Part shown: positions 1 through 7,914 of the stretch, piece by piece | How positions within the stretch are numbered: the stretch's first letter is position 1 | Layout: each line of letters opens with the position of its first letter | Assembly (NCBI RefSeq): GCF_008065375.1 | Contig: NZ_VJYI01000024.1 | Coordinates: 1 to 64,000, forward strand | Length of the DNA stretch: 64,000 nucleotides | Direction of reading: 5' to 3' | Source of the DNA: Nonomuraea sp. SYSU D8015 | GTDB taxonomy: Bacteria > Actinomycetota > Actinomycetes > Streptosporangiales > Streptosporangiaceae | Translations under genes and position numbers: made by a program | The notes under the pieces: model-generated | What the model saw: only the letters and a program-made list of their open reading frames with translations | What the model was told of the DNA's origin: nothing | Databases searched by the model: none

Positions 1-126
1 CACCATGCGGACCGCTTCGTCCTTGAACTCCTGGCTGAATCGTCGGTTACGCCCCGCCACAGCCTTCCCTTCCGGTTCTCCCTCAACCTTAGTTGGGGAC
101 CTGTCCGGAAGATCCGGGGCACCTCA
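1..126 (-). mobile_element. Left end and OrfA start of an IS3-family insertion sequence (partial)
   Basis: On the minus strand the last 20 codons before the window edge (60 to 1), starting at a GTG, read VAGRNRRFSQEFKDEAVRMV. This is the hallmark N-terminus of IS3-type OrfA transposases (RRFSxEFKxEAVRMV, helix-turn-helix 1). About 65 bases upstream, minus-strand bases 126 to 102 begin TGAGGTGCCCCGGATCTTCC, a plausible terminal inverted repeat (TG start, CCGG-rich). The OrfA frame differs from that of the zinc-ribbon recombinase gene, so the element seems to have landed in that gene. The remainder of the IS, its other end and the target duplication lie outside the window. The transposase identity rests on one short motif. 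Confidence 0.6.
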
Positions 127-2192
127 AGGTCCAGCAGACGTTGGCGGATTGCCCAGAGCAAGAACTCCCGGGCCCAGTGGCGGGTGCTCGGGCCTGCCAG
201 CCACTCGTCGACGCCTGATCGGTCGAGCTCGGTCAGTCCGCCTCGTAGTTGAGTCCAGGCCAGCAGGTCGATCGCAGCACGTAGCTGGTTCTGGGCTCGC
301 CTCACAGTGCCACGAGTTGCCTTGCCTGCTTCACATGGACCTTCGACGGATGGTAGGAGCCGGTGACGATGGAACTGCTGGAGAGTCCAGCGGTCGGCGG
401 CCTGCTCGACCTTGACCAGCACCTGTCGTGCCCAGGCTTCGTAACGGCCAGCGAGAGCATGTCGGGGTTCGAGAACTTCGGTCGCGACGAGGATCATCCT
501 GGCGTTCTCGACGGCTTGGCGCCGATCTGCTTTGCCATCGGCACGCTCCAGGCTTGCGATCGCGTCGAGATCTTCGTGAGCGGGTTTGTGCTCGCGCCGA
601 AGAAGTCCGATAAGAATCTGCGCCGTGGGGCTCTGCTCGAGCCAGTTCAGGCTGGATCTGGGGTTGGGGCTGGCGGCCAACCGCTCGGCGACCGCGCGGC
701 CTGCGTCTCCACAATCGTTGAAGACCTTGCTGAGGCGCTCGGTCAGCACACATCTTTCGCAACGACCGCCCGAGTGGAGCCGGTCCTCTAGCCTGCATCC
801 AGTGCAGGTGCCACCGACGTCGACGCCGAGGCATTCGCTGCAGACTCCGGGGATGAAGAAGACGCGTCTGGTCTTCCCGCAGCGGCTGCACTCCTCCCGT
901 CGACGCATGGCCCGATCTCGGCAGCTGGAGCATCTCGGGCCGTCTGGGAGGAAGCTGATGCCGTGGTCTCTGCCGCAGGCGACGCATACTGCTAACCGCA
1001 GGTTGTCGACGTCTTCGGCCTCCGCAGGGTCTTCGCCAACCGTGGCGAACGTCGCTGTGGCCTGCGCGATGCAGCCGAAGCACCAGCCGGGACGGCCACG
1101 GGTCCTCAGCCGAGGGATCAGCCGTTCTTGTCCGCAATTGGCGCAGGTTTCCAAGGGGCGTCGGGCGCAGGACTTGCAGAGCGGTCCGTCACCGGTCCGG
1201 GCGGAGACAGGGCGGTGTCGTAGGCAGCCATGGCACTGCTCCACAGGGGTCTGATAGCAGCAGAGTCCGATTGGCCCGTCCGGTGTTCGCGCGGCGACAT
1301 GTCCGGTCTTCCCGCAGCGGCAGCATGGTTTGGCGACATCGGGATGGCGTCGGCGGCATGGGGCGCACCAGGGCCAGCCGTCTTCGTCGCGCCAGGCGAC
1401 GTGGCGCTCCTTTCGGCAGGACCGGCAGGTCTCGATTCGTGCTGAGGTCTTCCGATAGCAGTTCTCGCAGATACGGCCGTCTTCACTTCGATGGGGAAGG
1501 ACACGCCGCTCTCTTCCGCAGCCCGCGCACCGGGTCCGGGCAAGATGCGGCAGTTCGGCAGCAAGGGCGTGCCGAAGCCGTTGAACCAGCGGCGGGGGTG
1601 CGTTGTCCTGAGTCAGTGACCCGCCAGCGCGCAGCCATTCCGCCACTCGGCGTCGGGATATCCGGTGAATAAGGACGTCTACGATGACCTTTTGCGCTGC
1701 GTCGGTGCTGGCACCGAGCTGCACGATCGCGTGCTCGACAAGAGCGGTGTCCTGATCGTCAGCGCAGTTGTCGCAGTGTGAGGCCAATGCCGGCATCCTG
1801 TGGAGTCCGGCAGGGCACGTCGATCTGCCGGGATCAACGCTCCGGGCCTTGGACCCGTCGGCATTGCGGGGCCCGCAAGCCTTGCAGGTCGGCTGCGATG
1901 ATCCTCGCGAGTTCACCCGACGGGGGCGTCCGCAATGCGTGCACGGGGGAATGCGGTCGATGATGCCAGCCTCGTGCAGTGCAACCGCCAGCTGATATGC
2001 GACCTCCCCTGTCATGGCGACATTCGGCCACTCTGCCCCCGCGGGACTCTGTAGACGGTTGACGAAGCGCGCAAGACCGCTCTGGGCCAGCCCGGAAGCT
2101 TTGATAGCGGCGGTGACAGCATCCAGCGTCGTGCCGGAAAGGCGAGCGTGGACAGCCTCAGCCATCTCGGCTGCAGTCTTGGCGGCCGTCAC
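127..2192 (-). pseudogene. Zinc-ribbon-array protein with recombinase-like core-binding region, interrupted by an IS
   Basis: A continuous minus-strand frame starts with GTG at 2192 and overlaps the stop of the upstream XRE gene by 4 bp (GTGA). It is open to the window edge, but resemblance to a protein family ends at about residue 689, where the IS3 end begins. Residues 1-80 are helical. Residues 84-482 hold about a dozen CxxC pairs, for example CTHC 84, CKAC 103, CAGC 222, CENC 242, CRSC 256, CANC 350, CVAC 403, CSRC 435 and CTGC 463, that is, stacked zinc ribbons. Residues about 590-690 (LLAWTQLRGG, FLLWAIRQRL) resemble the SAM-like core-binding domain of tyrosine recombinases. The catalytic domain expected after it is absent. 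I infer a DNA-binding partner of the 2586-3674 integrase. The family assignment is from memory of similar actinobacterial three-gene elements. Confidence 0.7.
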
Positions 2193-2569
2193 AGGAACTC
2201 ACCGGCGCGAACGACTTTCGCACCGCGCAGCCGTTGCCGGGCTGCGGGGTCGGGCTCGTGATCAGTTGCGACCTGACCAAGGTCGAGCCACAGATCGGAC
2301 GGCGTGCAATCGAAGATCCGGCACAGCGCGAACTGAACCTCGACGGTGAGTCGTGTCGGTGCCTGGGTCACTAGCTCGTGAACGCGGCTGTGTCCGATCT
2401 TGACCCCCTGGGCCGTCAGCAGTTCCTGGACCTGTTTGGCGAACCGGATTTGGGCATTGGCCATCAGTACCGGCAGCTGCCACCGCACCGCCTGCCCCCA
2501 GGGCATGGTCCGCACCAGCGGTCCGCGCGCAGTACCGCCGGCGTCGTTCTTGGCTGTCGCCTGGGCCAT
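2189..2569 (-). CDS. XRE-type helix-turn-helix regulator of the mobile cassette
   Basis: A 126-aa protein with an ATG start preceded by GGAGGAACC. Residues about 36-95 (ANAQIRFAKQVQELLTAQGV, then GHSRVHELVTQAPTRLTVEV) form a Cro/CI-type HTH followed by the usual CTPSDLW ending of that fold. It lies 16 bp downstream of the integrase and overlaps the next gene by 4 bp, so the three are one operon. A likely role is repression of the cassette promoter through the CCGGTT-AACCGG palindromes upstream of the integrase; this is inferred from position. It could also act as an excision or directionality factor. No residues look missing. Confidence 0.8.
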   Translation of the reverse strand: MAQATAKNDAGGTARGPLVRTMPWGQAVRWQLPVLMANAQIRFAKQVQELLTAQGVKIGHSRVHELVTQAPTRLTVEVQFALCRIFDCTPSDLWLDLGQVATDHEPDPAARQRLRGAKVVRAGEFL

Positions 2570-2585
2570 GGTTCCTCCGCTGCCG

Positions 2586-3674
2586 CTACCGGGTCCGCGC
2601 GGTCAGGTCGGCGATTGCCGCCGTCATCTCACGGTTCATATGGTCCTCGCCGATGTGGGTGTAGTTCGAGGTCGTCGATGCCAGCTTGTGCCCGGCCTGG
2701 CGCTGCCGCCATGCGGCATCGCGGCCTGCCTCGGCGGTATGTGTCAGATAGCTGTGACGCAGGCAGTGCGGCGTCAGGTTGGTGTCCAGGCCACAAGCAT
2801 CGCGGCGGTCCGCGAAGGCACTCTGATAGGTACGGGTCGTGAGCGGCTGCTGACGGCCGGAGGCGTCGCAGCGCTCGGAGGGCCACAGCCAAGGCCCTTC
2901 GGGGAAGACCGGCCGGACGTCCTCCAAGTAGACGCGAAGCGCCTCGACCGCCCAGTCCAAGACCATCTGCACTCCGCGTTGGCGGTAAGTGCCGCCCTTA
3001 CTACGCTTGCCCCAGCGGACTCTCACGACGGCCAAGCGGCCGAACTGCGGCGCCACCGGATGGGGCAGCAGATCGCAGGTCTGGATCTTGACGAGTTCGC
3101 CCGCCCGCACGCCAGTGGCGTACTGAATCTTGAACATGGTCGCGTTTCTCCAGGCGATCGCCGCGCCCTTGTGGTTGGCGGCCACGAGTTCTTCAACCCG
3201 GTCGTCGACGTGGTCGAAAAGCACCCGCAGCTCGTCTCGGCTGACCTCGCGCCGTTCCGGCCGGTGATCGTATTCTTCGATGTGCCGGGTGGTGTTCCAT
3301 TCGTGGCAGACCTGTTTCGGCACTTGGCCGAACGCCTCCTGACACCGCTCGACCCACGGGTACTGCGGGTTGACGGCATACTCGCAGAACCGGCGAACTA
3401 CACCTTGGCGGCTGCGCAGCGTAGACAGTGCGATCTCACGCTCACGCATGTCGGCCGACCACTCATCGACGTCCTGAGCAGTCCACTCCCAAGGCCAGGC
3501 GTCCGACCACACGACGAATCCACGAAGCATCTGCAGGAGCTTGCCGGTCGATTGCCGATCCCTGCCGGCCGCCAAAAGCATGGTGCCGTAGCCCCGCAGC
3601 ATGTCGGCGAAGAGCTCCGCATGCACCCCCTGTTGAGGGGTTCCCTGCACGAGACGAAGGTGACTATCCGCCAC
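2586..3674 (-). CDS. Tyrosine-type site-specific recombinase/integrase
   Basis: A 362-aa enzyme that cuts and rejoins DNA through a covalent phosphotyrosine. Residues about 15-110 are the SAM-like core-binding domain. Residues 145-345 are the catalytic domain, with all the expected residues: R190 (ATGVRAGEL), K near 226 (beta-hairpin GKRSKGG), H303xxR306 (HCLRHSY), H329 (AGHKLAS) and nucleophile Y338 (SNYTHI). It should therefore be active. The start is a GTG with GGAAGAGG a few bases upstream. It heads an operon with the XRE gene and the zinc-ribbon recombinase-like gene. Its length and that of the XRE protein are close to TnpA and TnpC of Tn554 as I remember them, but the gene order differs. 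The cassette sits directly after nrdJ. Confidence 0.9.
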   Translation of the reverse strand: MADSHLRLVQGTPQQGVHAELFADMLRGYGTMLLAAGRDRQSTGKLLQMLRGFVVWSDAWPWEWTAQDVDEWSADMREREIALSTLRSRQGVVRRFCEYAVNPQYPWVERCQEAFGQVPKQVCHEWNTTRHIEEYDHRPERREVSRDELRVLFDHVDDRVEELVAANHKGAAIAWRNATMFKIQYATGVRAGELVKIQTCDLLPHPVAPQFGRLAVVRVRWGKRSKGGTYRQRGVQMVLDWAVEALRVYLEDVRPVFPEGPWLWPSERCDASGRQQPLTTRTYQSAFADRRDACGLDTNLTPHCLRHSYLTHTAEAGRDAAWRQRQAGHKLASTTSNYTHIGEDHMNREMTAAIADLTARTR

Positions 3675-3683
3675 AATACCTCT

Positions 3684-3723
3684 TCCGGTTTAACCGGCGA
3701 TGTGCCGGTTAAACCGGAGACTA
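3684..3723 (-). promoter_or_regulatory. Integrase promoter with lox-like 14-bp inverted repeat, 7-bp spacer
   Basis: On the minus strand TTGACG (3745-3740) lies 16 bp before TAGTCT (3723-3718), a good -35/-10 pair. Directly downstream are two 13-bp palindromes, CCGGTTTAACCGG (3685-3697) and CCGGTTAAACCGG (3705-3717). Each is an odd palindrome and they are inverted copies of each other, extended by one base to 14-bp arms around a 7-bp spacer (CGATGTG). The arrangement fits a dimeric repressor operator over the start site. It equally fits a tyrosine-recombinase core site (13-bp arms, 6-8 bp spacer). A third imperfect copy, CCGGTTAGACCGG, is at 3824-3836. Confidence 0.65.
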
Positions 3724-3751
3724 GCATGTGAGGGCCCTGCGTCAATAGCAA

Positions 3752-3779
3752 GGAGGTCCGGCCCAAAGGCCGAACCTCC
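3752..3779 (-). terminator. Hairpin between nrdJ and the integrase
   Basis: GGAGGTCCGGCC and GGCCGAACCTCC form a 12-bp stem with one mismatch and a 4-nt loop. It follows the nrdJ stop and precedes the cassette promoter, so it probably ends nrdRJ transcription. It has no U tract. Confidence 0.6.
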
Positions 3780-3823
3780 CTGTAAACCCAACATCAGCAA
3801 GACCTCAGCCGAAGCGCCGAGTT

Positions 3824-3836
3824 CCGGTTAGACCGG
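3824..3836. repeat. Third copy of the CCGGTT-AACCGG motif near the nrdJ stop
   Basis: CCGGTTAGACCGG lies 15 bp beyond the nrdJ stop and differs at one position from the two promoter-proximal palindromes. It could be an outlying regulator or recombinase binding site, or part of an attachment site. No second inverted arm is visible beside it. Confidence 0.4.
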
Positions 3837-3850
3837 ATGACTTCGGGGAG

Positions 3851-6667
3851 TCAGCTGCAGCCGCTGGTGGAGCCGCAGCCCTCGCAGACGTAGCAGCTGC
3901 CGGCGGGGCGCATCTTGGTGCCGCAGGTCATGCAGAGCGGGGCGTCGGCCGTGAAGCGCTGGTGGCTCTCCAGCGTCAGCTCCTTTGCCGCCGACACCGG
4001 GTCGGCCGCCGTCTCCTTGGGCTTCTCCTCGATCGGCGCCGACTGCGCCAGCGCCTCCCGGTCAACCGTCTCCTGCAGCGCCGCCGGGTCCTCGCCGCGC
4101 TGCTGCGCGGCCCGCTCGGCCGCCGAGAAGATGCCCAGGGCCGCCCGCTCGTCGTACGGCAGGTGGTCGAGGGCCAGCCGGCGGAAGATGTAGTCCATCA
4201 CGGACGTCGCCATGCGGATGTCCGGGTCGTCCGTCATGCCCGCGGGCTCGAACCGCATGTTCACGAACTTGCTCATGTACGTCTCCAGCGGCACGCCGTA
4301 CTGGAGCCCGATGGAGATCGCGACGGAGAACGCGTCCATGACGCCAGCCAGGGTCGAGCCCTGCTTGGACATCTTGAGGAACACCTCGCCGAGCCCGTCG
4401 TCCGGGTAGGACGAGGCGGTCATGTAGCCCTTGGCGCCGCCCACCGTGAAGCGGGTGGTCATGCTCGGCCGCTGGTTGGGCATGCGCCGCCGGGTCGGCC
4501 GGTGCACCTCGACGACCTTGACCTCGGGCTCCGCGGGCTCCTCCTTCTTGGAGCCGTTGCCGGCCGACAGCGGCTGGCCGACCTTGCAGTTGTCGCGGTA
4601 GACGGCCAGGGCCTTGAGCCCGAGCTTCCAGCCCTCCATGTAGACCTGCTCGATGTCGTCGACCGTGGCCGACTCGGGCAGGTTGACCGTCTTGGAGATG
4701 GCGCCGGACAGGAACGGCTGGGTGGCCGCCATCATGCGGACGTGCCCCATCGGCGCGATCGCCCGCTCGCCCATCGCGCAGTCGAACACCTCGTAGTGCT
4801 CGTTGCGCAGGCCCGGCGCGTCGACGACGTGGCCGTGCTCGGCGATGTACTCGACGATGGCCTCGATCTGCTCCTGCTGGTAGCCGAGCTGCTTGAGGGC
4901 CCGCGGGATCGTCTGGTTGACGATCTGCATGGAGCCGCCGCCGACGAGCTTCTTGAACTTGACCAGCGCCAGGTCCGGCTCGATGCCGGTCGTGTCGCAA
5001 TCCATCATGAGGCCGATGGTGCCGGTCGGGGCCAGGAGGCTCGCCTGGGCGTTGCGGTAGCCGTTCTTCTCGCCGAGCTTGAGGCACTCCGCCCACTGCC
5101 GCGACGCCTCCGCGTGGATCTTGGCGTCCATCGAGCCGATCGTGCGCAGGTCGTCGTTCGCCGCCGCGTGCTTGCGCATGACGCGCTTGTGCGGCTCGGC
5201 GTTCCTGGCATATCCCTCGTACGCCCCCACCACGCCGGCCAGCTCCGCGCTGCGGCGGTAGGACACGCCGGTCATCAGCGACGTGATCGCTCCGGCCACC
5301 GCCCGGCCGCCGTCGGAGTCGTAGGCGTGGCCGGTCGCCATCAGCAGCGCGCCCAGGTTGGCGTAGCCGATGCCGAGCTGACGGTATGCCCGCGTCGTCT
5401 CGCCGATCTTCTCGGTCGGGAAGTCGGCGAACGTGATCGAGATGTCCATCGCAGTGATGATCAGCTCGGTCAGCTTGACGAAGTTGGCGACGTCGAAGGA
5501 GTTGTCGTCCTTCAGGAACTTCAGCAGGTTGATGCTGGCCAGGTTGCAGGAGGAGTTGTCCAGGTGGACGTACTCGCTGCAGGGGTTGCTCGCCGTGATC
5601 CGCCCCGTCTCAGGGGTGGTGTGCCAGTCGTTGATCGTGTCGTCGTACTGCAGGCCGGGGTCGGCGCACTCCCAGGCGGCCTTGGCCATCTTGCGGAACA
5701 GGTCCTTGGCGTCGACGGTCTCGATCACCTCGCCGCTGAGGCGGGCGCGCAGGCCGAACTTGTCGCCCTTCTCCACCGCGCGCATGAACTCGTCGGAGAC
5801 GCGCACGGAGTTGTTGGCGTTCTGGTATTGGACGCTGACGATGTCCTTGCCGCCGAGGTCCATGTCGAAGCCGGCGTCCCGCAGCGCGCGGATCTTGTCT
5901 TCCTCACGCGCCTTGGTCTCGATGAACTCTTCGATGTCGGGGTGGTCGACGTCGAGCACGACCATCTTGGCCGCCCGCCGGGTGGCGCCGCCCGACTTGA
6001 TCGTCCCCGCCGACGCGTCGGCGCCGCGCATGAACGACACCGGCCCGCTGGCCGTGCCGCCGCTGGAGAGCAACTCCTTGGAGGAACGGATCCTGGACAG
6101 GTTGACCCCGGAGCCGGAGCCGCCCTTGAAGATCACGCCCTCTTCTTTGTACCACTCCAGGATCGACTCCATCGTGTCGTCCACGGAGAGGATGAAGCAA
6201 GCGCTCACTTGCTGCGGCGACTGCGTGCCCACGTTGAACCAGACCGGCGAGTTGAACGCGAACACCTGGTGCGCCAGCGCGTGCTTCAGCTCATGATCGA
6301 AGATCTCGGCATCCTCTTCGCCGGCGAAGTAACCGTGCTCGAGGCCGGTGCGGGTGTAGACGCCGACGACCCGGTCGATCAGCTGCTTCAGGCTCCACTC
6401 ACGCTGCGGGGTGCCCACGGCGCCGCGGAAGTATTTGGTCGTCACGATGTTGGCCGCATTGACCGACCAGAACTCGGGGAACTCGACGCCCCGCTGCTCA
6501 AAGTTGACCGAGCCGTCGCGCCAGTTCGTCATGACGACATCGCGGCGTTCCCACTGGATCTCGTCATACGGGTGAACGCCGGGCTTGGTGAAGATCCGCT
6601 TCATCTTCAGCCCCTTACGCGGACGCTTGCCCCCGCGCGCGACTGAACCGCTGGCTGTCTCCGTCAT
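3851..6667 (-). CDS. nrdJ: Adenosylcobalamin-dependent (class II) ribonucleotide reductase
   Basis: A 938-aa enzyme that reduces ribonucleotides to deoxyribonucleotides in the cytosol, using adenosylcobalamin to generate a thiyl radical. The N-terminus (TKPGVHPYDEIQWERRDVVM) is typical of actinobacterial NrdJ. The active-site cysteine of SACFILSVDD lies near residue 155. The radical motif NPCSE is near 361-365, with the partner cysteine in SSCNLASINL just after. The C-terminus has a zinc-finger-like cysteine cluster (CMTCGTKM, CYVCEGCG) ending SGCS, which includes the redox pair that re-reduces the active site. The ATG overlaps the nrdR stop by 4 bp (ATGA), so nrdR and nrdJ are translationally coupled. 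Regulation is expected through NrdR boxes before nrdR. Confidence 0.97.
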   Translation of the reverse strand: MTETASGSVARGGKRPRKGLKMKRIFTKPGVHPYDEIQWERRDVVMTNWRDGSVNFEQRGVEFPEFWSVNAANIVTTKYFRGAVGTPQREWSLKQLIDRVVGVYTRTGLEHGYFAGEEDAEIFDHELKHALAHQVFAFNSPVWFNVGTQSPQQVSACFILSVDDTMESILEWYKEEGVIFKGGSGSGVNLSRIRSSKELLSSGGTASGPVSFMRGADASAGTIKSGGATRRAAKMVVLDVDHPDIEEFIETKAREEDKIRALRDAGFDMDLGGKDIVSVQYQNANNSVRVSDEFMRAVEKGDKFGLRARLSGEVIETVDAKDLFRKMAKAAWECADPGLQYDDTINDWHTTPETGRITASNPCSEYVHLDNSSCNLASINLLKFLKDDNSFDVANFVKLTELIITAMDISITFADFPTEKIGETTRAYRQLGIGYANLGALLMATGHAYDSDGGRAVAGAITSLMTGVSYRRSAELAGVVGAYEGYARNAEPHKRVMRKHAAANDDLRTIGSMDAKIHAEASRQWAECLKLGEKNGYRNAQASLLAPTGTIGLMMDCDTTGIEPDLALVKFKKLVGGGSMQIVNQTIPRALKQLGYQQEQIEAIVEYIAEHGHVVDAPGLRNEHYEVFDCAMGERAIAPMGHVRMMAATQPFLSGAISKTVNLPESATVDDIEQVYMEGWKLGLKALAVYRDNCKVGQPLSAGNGSKKEEPAEPEVKVVEVHRPTRRRMPNQRPSMTTRFTVGGAKGYMTASSYPDDGLGEVFLKMSKQGSTLAGVMDAFSVAISIGLQYGVPLETYMSKFVNMRFEPAGMTDDPDIRMATSVMDYIFRRLALDHLPYDERAALGIFSAAERAAQQRGEDPAALQETVDREALAQSAPIEEKPKETAADPVSAAKELTLESHQRFTADAPLCMTCGTKMRPAGSCYVCEGCGSTSGCS

Positions 6668-7119
6668 GACTCCCCCTTCTCCGCCTTCAACTGTTTGATC
6701 TCGGCCTCGAAGTCCGCCAGGCTCTCGAAACCGCGATACACCGATGCGAAACGCAGGTAGGCCACCTCGTCCAGCTCCCGCAGCGGACCCAGGATGGCCA
6801 GCCCCACCTCGTTGGAGGGGATCTCGGCCGCGCCCTTGGCCCTGATCGCCTCCTCCACCCGCTGCCCGAGCTGCGCCAGCGAATCCTCACTGACCGGCCT
6901 GCCCTGACACGCCCGCCGCACGCCCGCGACGACCTTGTCCCGTGAGAACGGCTCGGTCACTCCACTGCGCTTGCTCACCATGAGCAGTACGGTCTCCTGA
7001 GTGGTGAACCGGCGCCCGCACTCCGGACAGGTCCGGCGGCGCCGGATGGCCGCGCCGTCGTCCGTGGAGCGGCTGTCGATGACCCTGGTGTCAGGGTGGC
7101 GACAGAACGGACAGTGCAC
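6664..7119 (-). CDS. nrdR: Transcriptional repressor NrdR
   Basis: A 151-aa repressor of ribonucleotide reductase genes that senses ATP/dATP. Residues 3-34 are the zinc ribbon (CPFC and CPEC) that binds DNA. Residues about 46-136 are the ATP-cone. The start is GTG with AGGAGG 8 bp upstream. It overlaps nrdJ by 4 bp and is probably autoregulated with it through the two sites at 7231-7264. Length and motifs match the family with nothing missing. Confidence 0.97.
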   Translation of the reverse strand: MHCPFCRHPDTRVIDSRSTDDGAAIRRRRTCPECGRRFTTQETVLLMVSKRSGVTEPFSRDKVVAGVRRACQGRPVSEDSLAQLGQRVEEAIRAKGAAEIPSNEVGLAILGPLRELDEVAYLRFASVYRGFESLADFEAEIKQLKAEKGES

Positions 7120-7230
7120 GCTTTTCGCCTCCTAGACCTGCGGCCACCACCCGCCCGGAACCGTCGTCACGGGACGCTCGCGCACACTCCACGGCTGACC
7201 ATGGAGCGGTCACGGAAACACAAGGTGTGG

Positions 7231-7264
7231 TGAACTACATCGGTGTAACTACTAGATGTTGTGG
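7231..7264 (-). promoter_or_regulatory. Tandem NrdR-box-like sites upstream of nrdRJ
   Basis: On the minus strand CCACAACATCTAGTAG (7264-7249) and ACACCGATGTAGTTCA (7246-7231) both fit the NrdR box pattern aCACwAtATaTwGTGt with a few mismatches. They are 2 bp apart (18-bp periodicity), closer than the roughly 31-bp spacing I recall from other bacteria. A possible promoter just upstream is TTGCGT - 17 bp - TACGGT. Assignment is by consensus and position only. Confidence 0.55.
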
Positions 7265-7914
7265 TCCAACCGTAGAAGCGTGCGACCATGAACGCAAGTT
7301 GAGCCCGCCGATCCTGATGAAGTCGCTGATCAGCCCCCGGTCCTCCGAATCCTCCGGCGTGTCGAGGTCGTCGCCGTGCGCGGGAGGCGAGGTCGACGCC
7401 TGGATTTCGTCACATGGATTGCGCTGCGACACGTCCGTGAAGGAGCCTCACAACCGTACCGAACGACACACACTCCCCCACCGGCACACCCTGCCGTAAG
7501 GCGAACCGACCCAATGACCCTCTTCGGCCCCACGCCGTGAGAGTGAACCGCGTTGGTGCCGCCTCGGGCGCCACGCCGTGAGGCGAACTGCGCCGCACCC
7601 TCCTCCGCCTACCGCTTCTGCGGGCCACCTCCTCGGCGGGGGGTTGGGCTCGAGCAGGCAGCCCTGGGCGACGACCCGGGGCAGCCGCCCTTGCCGGCCG
7701 GCCGGGGCAGGTATCCGATAACCCGCATCGCACGGCAGGAGCGGGCGCCGTTCCTCGCCCCGGTCCAGCGCCGCTCCGACCCAGCGCCGCTCCGACCCAG
7801 CGCCGCCTCGGGCCCTCGGCGCCGTGGTCTGGCTTCCTCCGACCGGTGACCAGATAGGAGCGACGTCGGGTGGGAAGCCGAGCAGCCCGCCGATCGAGCA
7901 AGCGCCAGGGTGGA
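7265..7914. other. Intergenic stretch without a recognisable gene
   Basis: About 650 bp between the nrdR control region and the LysM gene. Open frames exist on both strands but are Arg/Pro-rich with no domain or ribosome binding site. A short tandem repeat of the type CAGCGCCGCTCCGACC is at about 7768-7810, and CACGCCGTGAG occurs twice near 7535-7585. Nothing else is visible. Confidence 0.6.

Noticed and set aside
3962..6646. 894-codon open frame on the plus strand
   Set aside because: It is antisense to nrdJ, with His/Arg/Asp/Val composition typical of a GC-skewed shadow frame and no domain.
7120..7300. Possible cobalamin riboswitch upstream of nrdRJ (nrdJ needs B12)
   Set aside because: No B12-box-like core was found; NrdR boxes account for the region.
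7410..7901. 163-codon frame on the minus strand
   Set aside because: Arg/Pro/Gly-rich with no start context or domain; treated as non-coding.
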